Shown piece by piece: positions 1 through 6,093 of a stretch of 14,620 nucleotides of DNA. The stretch covers positions 1 through 14,620 of the forward strand of contig JAICHT010000057.1 in the NCBI GenBank assembly GCA_025924755.1, written 5' to 3'. Position 1 is the first letter of the stretch. The number at the start of each line of letters is the position of its first letter. This DNA comes from Chitinophagaceae bacterium. GTDB taxonomy: Bacteria > Bacteroidota > Bacteroidia > Chitinophagales > Chitinophagaceae. Both the position numbers and the translations under genes were made by a program. Under the pieces are notes generated by a model, which saw only the letters and a program-made list of their open reading frames with translations, was not told the origin of the DNA and ran no database searches.

Positions 1-186
1 AAAATTGTAACAGAAGCGCAGCAGGCTATTGAAGCACAAAAAATGGCGGCTATTACCGATGTAAAAAACCAGATAGGTAAACTGGTAGTAGAAGTAACTG
101 AAAAGGTTTTACGTAAGGAACTGGCATCCAAAGAAGCCCAGGAAGCCCATATTAAAAGCCTTGTAGACGAAGTAAAATTAAATTAA
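1..186 (+). CDS. atpF: ATP synthase Fo subunit b, C-terminal part (partial)
   Basis: The reading frame enters at base 1 and ends at TAA 184-186, giving the last 61 residues of a protein whose start lies outside the window. The visible part is a charged, heptad-like helix rich in Lys, Glu, Ala and Gln, including KNQIGKLVVEVTEKVLRKEL, which is typical of the cytoplasmic end of the b subunit. In the b family this long helix forms the peripheral stalk and binds the delta subunit, holding F1 still against the rotor. The identification rests on this helix together with its position directly upstream of atpH and atpA, which is the standard order b-delta-alpha. The membrane anchor cannot be assessed. 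Confidence 0.9.
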   Translation, partial: KIVTEAQQAIEAQKMAAITDVKNQIGKLVVEVTEKVLRKELASKEAQEAHIKSLVDEVKLN

Positions 187-195
187 ATAAACTAG

Positions 196-223
196 GAGTT
201 ACGAGCCCGGCGGCTCCATACTC
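196..223 (+). other. Possible RNA hairpin between atpF and atpH
   Basis: The 50-nt spacer before atpH holds a two-part inverted repeat. GAGT (196-199) pairs with ACTC (220-223), and GAGCC (203-207) pairs with GGCTC (212-216) around a CGGC loop, separated by a 3x3 mismatch. The only Shine-Dalgarno-like string in the spacer, AGGAG at 194-198, lies partly in the outer stem and is about 38 nt from the atpH ATG. It may influence RNA stability or translation of atpH relative to atpF. There is no T-tract, so it is not an intrinsic terminator. The role is inference. Confidence 0.35.
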
Positions 224-236
224 AACGCTATAAAAA

Positions 237-797
237 ATGCTTAACCCACGTTTAGCCTCCCGGTATGCAAAATCGCTGATTGATCTGGCTATTGAAAAGG
301 GCCAATTGGAGGCGGTATATAATGATATAGTGCTGTTGCAGGGTGTTGTTAAAAACCGCGAATTTGCCAATTTGCTGCGCAGCCCCATAATTAGTTCTGA
401 TAAAAAGCAAAAGGTATTGCAGGCAGTTACGGAGGGTAAAGTTTCCGCAATAACGGCTGGATTCAATAGATTAATAATAGAAAAGAACCGTGAGGCAGTG
501 CTGCCGGAAGTTATTAAAGCTTTTATTGAACAATATAAAGTGCATAAGAATATTCATACGGCAAAATTGGTAACGGCAGTTCCGGTAAGTGATGAAGTGA
601 AAAATGCGATCATCAGTCAAATAAAGAAAACCGTGGCTTTGCAAAACGTGGAGCTGGAAACATCGGTTAATGAAGACCTGATTGGTGGCTTTACCTTGCA
701 GGTAGGAGATCAGTTGGTAGATGCCAGCATATCAAAAGATTTAAGAGAAATAGCCCGCCAGTTTGAAAATAACGACTTTATATATAAGGTGCGATAG
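237..797 (+). CDS. atpH: ATP synthase F1 subunit delta (OSCP)
   Basis: A 186-residue protein, the usual length for the delta/OSCP subunit, which caps the F1 head and joins it to the b-subunit stalk. The N-terminal half (about 1-105) is a helical bundle opening with the family-like pattern R-x2-xxYAxSLxDLA. The C-terminal part carries the conserved block LIGGFTLQVGDQLVDASI (148-165), which is the delta signature region, followed by a final helix around residues 166-177. The ATG at 237 is preceded by an A-rich stretch and no clear Shine-Dalgarno, as is usual in Bacteroidota; the N-terminus fits family starts. It lies 50 nt after atpF and 117 nt before atpA on the same strand and is presumably co-transcribed with both. 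I see nothing truncated or unusual in the protein. Confidence 0.96.
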   Translation: MLNPRLASRYAKSLIDLAIEKGQLEAVYNDIVLLQGVVKNREFANLLRSPIISSDKKQKVLQAVTEGKVSAITAGFNRLIIEKNREAVLPEVIKAFIEQYKVHKNIHTAKLVTAVPVSDEVKNAIISQIKKTVALQNVELETSVNEDLIGGFTLQVGDQLVDASISKDLREIARQFENNDFIYKVR

Positions 798-849
798 ATA
801 ATAGTAGCGTCTGGTGTTCGTTGACTGTAGAGCGATAGTAATAAAGCGG

Positions 850-907
850 GATAGTGACTAACTATCAAAACAATTCATAATTCATAATTTTTAATTCATA
901 ATTTCAA
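850..907 (+). repeat. Hairpin plus tandem A/T-rich heptamer in the atpH-atpA spacer
   Basis: The 117-nt spacer is long for an ATP synthase operon. It contains a 6-bp inverted repeat, GATAGT (850-855) and ACTATC (861-866), with a GACTA loop. This is followed by a 7-nt periodic tract at 873-907: ATTCATA, ATTCATA, ATTTTTA, ATTCATA, ATTTCAA. Three of the five units are identical. The tract ends 7 nt before the atpA ATG, so it forms an unstructured A/U-rich leader. It could assist ribosome entry, be an RNA processing site, or simply be a drifting microsatellite; the sequence alone does not decide. Confidence 0.55.
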
Positions 908-914
908 CAGATAT

Positions 915-2495
915 ATGGCAGATATAAAACCAGATGAAATAAGTGCGATACTGCGTCAGCAGTTGGGCAACTTTAATGCCGGCGCCGATTTAGAAGAAAT
1001 CGGAACGGTATTGCAGGTAGGCGATGGTATAGCCCGTGTTTACGGCTTAGGCAATGTGCGTTATGGTGAGTTGATTGAGTTTGAAAATGGAGTAAGAGCC
1101 ATTGCATTAAACCTGGAAGAAGATAATGTAGGTGCAGTATTAATGGGAGATACAGGTGCCATACACGAAGGATCTAAAGTGCGCCGTACCGGGCAGATTG
1201 CCTCTATTAAAGTAGGTGAGGGAATGGCCGGCCGGGTAGTAAATACCTTAGGTGAACCTATTGATGGTAAAGGACCCATCGCTGGTGAACGCTATGAAAT
1301 GCCGTTGGAGCGGAAAGCGCCTGGTGTTATTTTTCGCCAGCCGGTAACCGAGCCGTTGCAAACTGGTATCAAAGCTATTGACGCCATGATCCCGATTGGC
1401 CGCGGCCAGCGTGAGTTGGTTATTGGCGACCGTCAAACCGGTAAAACCGCTATTTGTTTAGATACGATCATTAATCAAAAAGAGTTTTACCAGGCAGGCA
1501 AACCGGTGTATTGCATTTATGTAGCTATCGGTCAGAAAGCATCTACTATAGCCGGTGTTATGAAAACTTTGCAGGAAGCAGGTGCTATGGAATATACCAT
1601 TATTGTAGCAGCCTCTGCATCCGATCCGGCTCCTTTGCAATTTTATGCGCCTTTTGCCGGTGCAGCTATTGGTGAGTTTTTCCGCGATACCGGACGCCCG
1701 GCATTGATTATATATGATGATTTGTCGAAGCAAGCAGTTGCTTATCGCGAAGTATCACTTTTATTACGCCGTCCGCCAGGCCGTGAGGCATATCCGGGAG
1801 ACGTGTTTTACCTGCATAGTCGCTTATTAGAGCGTGCTGCTAAAGTAATTGCAAACGATAAGGTAGCCAGCGAAATGAACGATTTGCCGGAAAGCATCAA
1901 ACACCTGGTAAAAGGTGGAGGTTCGTTAACGGCCTTACCAATTATTGAAACACAGGCAGGAGACGTATCGGCTTATATTCCTACGAACGTAATTTCTATT
2001 ACCGACGGGCAAATATTTTTGGAAGGTAACTTGTTTAACGCAGGTATCCGCCCGGCTATTAACGTAGGTATATCGGTAAGCCGTGTGGGTGGTAATGCAC
2101 AGATCAAATCCATGAAGAAAGTGTCCGGTACTTTAAAATTAGACCAGGCATTGTATCGTGAGTTGGAAGCCTTTTCAAAGTTTGGAGGTGATCTGGATGC
2201 GGCAACCAAATCGGTAATTGACAAAGGATCGCGTAACGTGGAAATATTAAAGCAGCCACAATATGCGCCGGTGCCGGTAGAAAAGCAGGTGGCTATTATT
2301 TACCTGGGTACGCAAGGATTGCTGCGCGATGTGCCGGTATCTAAGGTAAAAGAATTTGAAGAGCAGTTTTTAATGGAAATGGAAAATAAATTGCCGAATG
2401 TATTGGCTGCTTTTAAAAAAGGAAGTTTGCCAGAGGATGGTATTAAAGAAATGACAGAATTAGCAAACGGTATTATTGCGCAATACAAAAAATAA
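915..2495 (+). CDS. atpA: ATP synthase F1 subunit alpha
   Basis: A 526-residue alpha subunit, the non-catalytic nucleotide-binding partner in the alpha3-beta3 head of F1Fo ATP synthase. An N-terminal beta-barrel region covers about residues 25-95. The Walker A motif GDRQTGKT is at 171-178 and the Walker B region, LIIYDDLS, at 264-271. The segment SVSRVGG carries the arginine finger at R390, which reaches into the catalytic site of the neighbouring beta subunit. The C-terminal helical domain is complete. The ATG at 915 gives the family-like N-terminus MADIKPDEIS followed by an ILRQQL helix that would contact delta. No key residue is missing. It is the last gene of the operon segment here: a strong terminator begins 20 nt after the stop codon and no atpG follows. 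Confidence 0.99.
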   Translation: MADIKPDEISAILRQQLGNFNAGADLEEIGTVLQVGDGIARVYGLGNVRYGELIEFENGVRAIALNLEEDNVGAVLMGDTGAIHEGSKVRRTGQIASIKVGEGMAGRVVNTLGEPIDGKGPIAGERYEMPLERKAPGVIFRQPVTEPLQTGIKAIDAMIPIGRGQRELVIGDRQTGKTAICLDTIINQKEFYQAGKPVYCIYVAIGQKASTIAGVMKTLQEAGAMEYTIIVAASASDPAPLQFYAPFAGAAIGEFFRDTGRPALIIYDDLSKQAVAYREVSLLLRRPPGREAYPGDVFYLHSRLLERAAKVIANDKVASEMNDLPESIKHLVKGGGSLTALPIIETQAGDVSAYIPTNVISITDGQIFLEGNLFNAGIRPAINVGISVSRVGGNAQIKSMKKVSGTLKLDQALYRELEAFSKFGGDLDAATKSVIDKGSRNVEILKQPQYAPVPVEKQVAIIYLGTQGLLRDVPVSKVKEFEEQFLMEMENKLPNVLAAFKKGSLPEDGIKEMTELANGIIAQYKK

Positions 2496-2515
2496 AATCG
2501 TTTGAATTTTATAGG

Positions 2516-2547
2516 TAAAGCGGCTCACAAGGCCGCTTTATTTTTTT
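2516..2547 (+). terminator. Intrinsic terminator of the atp operon
   Basis: A perfect 9-bp stem, TAAAGCGGC (2516-2524) with GCCGCTTTA (2532-2540), closes a 7-nt loop TCACAAG and is followed directly by seven T residues (2541-2547). It starts 20 nt after the atpA stop codon. This is a textbook Rho-independent terminator and indicates that transcription of the ATP synthase genes ends here. Confidence 0.92.
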
Positions 2548-2777
2548 GCATTTATATTGTAATTATATAGGTCTGTTGCTCCTTCTGTTTCGAATATAAT
2601 TTTTCGACATACTCTTTACCAAATTTTGTATATAGGAGTTATAACAATTTTATTCATAAAGCTGAAATCAGTCTAGCTCAACGATAGAATGATGGTTTTC
2701 ACCTAAGAAATTTGAAACCATAATTTATTCTTATTTTTTTCGCAGTCCCAATATCCAAAACTGTTCAAAGAACTGTT

Positions 2778-5700
2778 ATGAAAAATCCATCCTGTTTAAT
2801 AGCGATGGCTATTATTCCCTTTTTATTTTTTTCTCTTTCCACCTATGCACAATCATCGGGTTATATCAACCGGGCTGCCACAGCCGTTGTTACCAATGGC
2901 AAGCCCATATTGGATCCGAACCTGGATAATTATACCTCAAAAACCACAAGTGGCTTTGGTACTAATGATGTAACCAATTCTGAAATTGGGTATAAATCCG
3001 TTCCATCCTTTTCTGTAGAGCCTTATGGCGATTTAAGAAGAGGCCCGAACCATCTATATTCTGATTTTGTACCTGACGGTTCTAATAATGGCTTTTACAC
3101 GTATTTCGATGGCACCAATTTATTGTTTCGTTTTCGTGTGGGGTCTATTATGTCAGGCTCAAAAGGATATAGTGTGCTGCTAGATACCGATGGGAAATTT
3201 GGTGCTTCAGGTCCTAATGCCGATCCCAACTATATTGCCGCCACTACAGGGGTAAATGGAAATCCGGGTTTTGAAATCGAAATCGTACTGGAAACCAACT
3301 TTGATATTGCTGTTTATAATGTAGATGGCACGAGTACACCCACGCTGATAAAGTCTTATACCAATTGGCAGGACATGTCGCAGGTATCCATAGCCGGAAC
3401 AACAGATAACGGCGACCCCGATTTTTTCAGGGATTTTTATATTCCTTTTTCTGTTTTAACAGCATCGCCATTTAATCTTACTACTGCTTCTTCTATACGG
3501 ATGTCGTCTACTACGGTAATGGCGCCAAAGGCCGCTATTGGCGGACCGAAATCGGATATATATGGATTGAATGATAACCTATATAATAATACCAATACCG
3601 AATATGAAGCTTACATCAACTCACAGTCAGCCTTTACTTTTAATGATTTAAAAAGCACGGGTACTGGTATTAGTACCGTGATGTGTACCGCGGCGCCTAC
3701 TGTAAACAGCCCGATAAATGTAGGCACCGTCAGCATATCCGGAACCTGGAGCAACTCTGGAAATACCAATGCCGCCGCAAAAGCCACTATTACTGTATAT
3801 AAGAACGGAACCACTGTATTAGGTACGCTTACTAATATAAGCTCCGGCAGCACGTGGACACTAAGCAGCGCAACAGTAGCCAATACAGATGTAATCACTG
3901 CTACGGCAGCAGGCACAAACGAATCGGCCTGCCAAATCAGTAATTCGGTTACTGTGTCAAGCTGTAATAGCACCAACCGGCCAAGCTTGCCCAACATAAC
4001 CTGTACCACTTTCAATAAAGGAATTGCAGGCAATAATTTAAATGCCAATTGGACGGTGCATGTAGATAATATGTCTACCAGTACAATGTATAATAGCGTT
4101 TCGAATACTACATCAGCCACTTTCGGATCATCAACTGCAGCACCCAACTGGAATTTTTCTGGTGGTTGCACCACCGGGAACCCACTAAGCGGCGGATCAT
4201 ACAAAATTTATTATACAGATAATACAAATGGCAGCTGTTCATCTGAACCGGTTTATGTTTGCTATACTGGCAATGGTAGTAGTGCATTAGCTGGTTCTGT
4301 AACCACTCCTGTTATTACCTCTCCTGCAAACGCAGTAATCACCAATGGCTCTAAAACTATTTCTGGTACGGCAGATGCCAATACTTCACTAAACTTATAT
4401 GTAAATGGTACGGTTAAGCAAACCGTTACAACTTCCTCAACCGGGACATTTACCTTTTCAAATCTCAGCCTGGTAAATGGACAAATTGTTTATATCACCA
4501 GCGAGTTAAATACCGGAACGGTAACCACCAGCAAATGCGAAGCGCAAACTAGCAAATACACTGTTAGCTGTTATACCACTCCGCCTATTATTACCGCCGA
4601 CAATAATAACCAGATAACAGTAAGCAAACCCATTACCGGCATATCATCAGAAGTAGCCGGAACTGCTATAAAAGTGTACACTTCTGCTAATACACTTGTA
4701 GCCACTACTACTGTGCTAATCGATGGAACATGGTCAACCAGCAATGCCGGAACCACACCGGCTACTTACAATGCAGCAGCATCTACCACTTATTACGCTA
4801 CAGCTCAAAACGGAACTTGCAGTGTAAGCATCAGTTCAGGAAGCGTAGCAGCGGCGGCTCAAACAGCCAGCACCCGTTGCGGAACTATTACCGGTCCGGT
4901 AGCGACTGCCGCTACCAGCATATCCGGTATATTGGGAAGCGCTGTTGCCAGCACTACAGTTAATTTATATTTAGATGGTACCTTAATTGGCACTACTACT
5001 ACAGGCACCACGACCTGGGGACCAATAACTGTTAATTCCACTATTAATAATACGTTGTACTCCAGTGGTGTATTGACAATAGGCATACAAGAGTCAGGGG
5101 CGCAGGAAGTGATATGCTCTAACTCCACAACCATCAGTTGTTCGCCTACGCCTACTGCGCCTATTATATCTCCAGCTACTACTACGGTAGGGCAAAACAA
5201 AACAATTACCTATACTATATCCAATGCGGTAGCAGGTTCGTTCTATGGCGTAGCCGATGCTACAACCGGCGCTTCAGCGGCCAATGGCGTGTGGGCTACT
5301 ACCAATGGCAATTTATCCATCACTACAAATGTTATATCCGGCACCGGAACCCATAGTTTAATAGTAAAATCTACCTCGCTCAGTGGTGTTACCATGTGTT
5401 CTGCTTTATCTGCCACCGCTAAAGTTACCATTACGGCTACACTGCCGGTAAACCTGATTGACTTTAGAGGGTGGAAGCAAAATAACGCAACCTCACTGCA
5501 ATGGATAACCGAAACGGAAATTAATATCAAACATTATGAAATAGAGCACAGTACTACCGGCTTTACATTTACTACTATAGGCGAAGTAGCCGCAGCGGGC
5601 AATAGCAGCCGTACTACTTATAATTTTATCGATGAAAATGCTTTGGCCACTATCAATTATTACCGCTTAAAAGTAGTAGGTAACGACGGCAGGTTTACCT

Positions 5701-5999
5701 ATAGTAAAGTGATCATCATGCACGATAATGAAGCCGGGATTACAGTAAATGCCGCACGTCCCAACCCGTTTACCAGTGATATTACCATTAGTATGCTGCT
5801 GACTCAAAATGAAAAAATAAAACTGGAGTTGTTTGATGCCAGCGGGAAACAAATACGGGTAAAAGAATTAGACGGGCTGAAAGGCGCTAATACTATTAAT
5901 TTCGACAACCTGAAAAACCTTACCGGCGGCTTGTATTTGATAAAAGTATCAGCCAATGGAGAAGTGTATCAGCAAAAATTAATAAAAGCAAATTATTAG
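2778..5999 (+). CDS. Large secreted multi-domain Ig-like protein with T9SS sorting domain
   Basis: A 1073-residue exported protein. The Sec signal peptide is residues 1-25 (hydrophobic 7-22, TYAQ at the cleavage site). Residues about 30-295 are a Gly/Asp/Asn-rich beta domain I do not recognise with certainty; the stretch around FYTYFDGTNLLFRFRVG suggests a sandwich fold. From about 300 to 880 come Ig-like modules of about 95-110 residues, several ending in paired cysteines (C385/C396, C587/C598, C681/C701, C780/C788). A linker beginning LPVNLIDF (from L889) opens an FN3-like pre-tail module. The end (about 989-1073) is a T9SS type A sorting domain: NPF at 996-998, LELFDASGK, GGLYLIKV and a basic C-terminus. 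It is therefore probably secreted through the T9SS and anchored or released at the surface, perhaps as an adhesin or matrix protein. No catalytic motif was seen. The upstream 230 nt show no canonical promoter, but the terminator before it implies independent transcription. Confidence 0.9.
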   Translation: MKNPSCLIAMAIIPFLFFSLSTYAQSSGYINRAATAVVTNGKPILDPNLDNYTSKTTSGFGTNDVTNSEIGYKSVPSFSVEPYGDLRRGPNHLYSDFVPDGSNNGFYTYFDGTNLLFRFRVGSIMSGSKGYSVLLDTDGKFGASGPNADPNYIAATTGVNGNPGFEIEIVLETNFDIAVYNVDGTSTPTLIKSYTNWQDMSQVSIAGTTDNGDPDFFRDFYIPFSVLTASPFNLTTASSIRMSSTTVMAPKAAIGGPKSDIYGLNDNLYNNTNTEYEAYINSQSAFTFNDLKSTGTGISTVMCTAAPTVNSPINVGTVSISGTWSNSGNTNAAAKATITVYKNGTTVLGTLTNISSGSTWTLSSATVANTDVITATAAGTNESACQISNSVTVSSCNSTNRPSLPNITCTTFNKGIAGNNLNANWTVHVDNMSTSTMYNSVSNTTSATFGSSTAAPNWNFSGGCTTGNPLSGGSYKIYYTDNTNGSCSSEPVYVCYTGNGSSALAGSVTTPVITSPANAVITNGSKTISGTADANTSLNLYVNGTVKQTVTTSSTGTFTFSNLSLVNGQIVYITSELNTGTVTTSKCEAQTSKYTVSCYTTPPIITADNNNQITVSKPITGISSEVAGTAIKVYTSANTLVATTTVLIDGTWSTSNAGTTPATYNAAASTTYYATAQNGTCSVSISSGSVAAAAQTASTRCGTITGPVATAATSISGILGSAVASTTVNLYLDGTLIGTTTTGTTTWGPITVNSTINNTLYSSGVLTIGIQESGAQEVICSNSTTISCSPTPTAPIISPATTTVGQNKTITYTISNAVAGSFYGVADATTGASAANGVWATTNGNLSITTNVISGTGTHSLIVKSTSLSGVTMCSALSATAKVTITATLPVNLIDFRGWKQNNATSLQWITETEINIKHYEIEHSTTGFTFTTIGEVAAAGNSSRTTYNFIDENALATINYYRLKVVGNDGRFTYSKVIIMHDNEAGITVNAARPNPFTSDITISMLLTQNEKIKLELFDASGKQIRVKELDGLKGANTINFDNLKNLTGGLYLIKVSANGEVYQQKLIKANY

Positions 6000-6007
6000 A
6001 TTCATAT

Positions 6008-6035
6008 AAAACCGGGCAAGTAGTGTCCGGCTTTT
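6008..6035 (+). terminator. Weak possible terminator after the Ig-like T9SS gene
   Basis: Nine nucleotides after the stop codon, AAAACCGGG (6008-6016) can pair imperfectly with TCCGGCTTTT (6026-6035): a CCGG/CCGG core, a G-T pair inside, and AAA/TTT outside across one bulged C. The last T residues double as a short U-tract. It is weaker than the other two terminators in the window, but it sits between a stop codon and the next promoter, where a terminator is expected. Confidence 0.45.
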
Positions 6036-6044
6036 AAATTTATA

Positions 6045-6076
6045 TTTGGTTTATAATATAAACTACTTTACGTTTG
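6045..6076 (+). promoter_or_regulatory. Bacteroidota-type promoter of the TonB receptor operon
   Basis: TTTG (6045-6048) and TACGTTTG (6069-6076) are separated by 20 nt. They match the known Bacteroidota housekeeping promoter pattern, TTTG near -33 and TAnnTTTG near -7. Transcription would start around 6081-6084, leaving a leader of only about 10 nt before the ATG at 6093. It is the only good promoter before the five-gene unit, and I found none in the later spacers. Confidence 0.65.
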
Positions 6077-6093
6077 TAGTACAATTGCTACTA
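6077..6093 (+). promoter_or_regulatory. Inverted repeat over the transcription start, candidate operator
   Basis: TAGTA (6077-6081) and TACTA (6089-6093) are perfect inverted repeats around CAATTGC, immediately downstream of the -7 element and ending at the A of the start codon. A dimeric repressor bound here would block transcription initiation. The small winged-helix regulator at the end of the same operon is a natural candidate ligand. The repeat is short, so chance is possible and the function is inference. Confidence 0.35.

Noticed and set aside
2548..2777. Possible -7 elements AAATTTTG and GAAATTTG before the large T9SS gene
   Set aside because: Each has one mismatch to TAnnTTTG and neither has a TTG at a suitable upstream distance, so no promoter is annotated.
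3611..4204. A 197-residue open frame on the minus strand inside the large T9SS gene
   Set aside because: It is antisense to a repetitive Ser/Thr/Asn-rich coding region with a clear signal peptide and sorting domain on the plus strand. The antisense product is a low-complexity Val/Leu-rich string with no domain or start signal.
4730..5356. Short plus-strand frames (4730-4963 and 5138-5356) inside the same gene
   Set aside because: They are +frame shadows of the Ig-like repeats, with no protein-like composition and no initiation signal. The main frame is intact through the region, so they are not signs of a frameshift.
6041..6048. TATATTTG as an independent -7 element
   Set aside because: It fits TAnnTTTG, but no TTG lies about 20 nt upstream. 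Its TTTG works better as the -33 element for TACGTTTG at 6069-6076.
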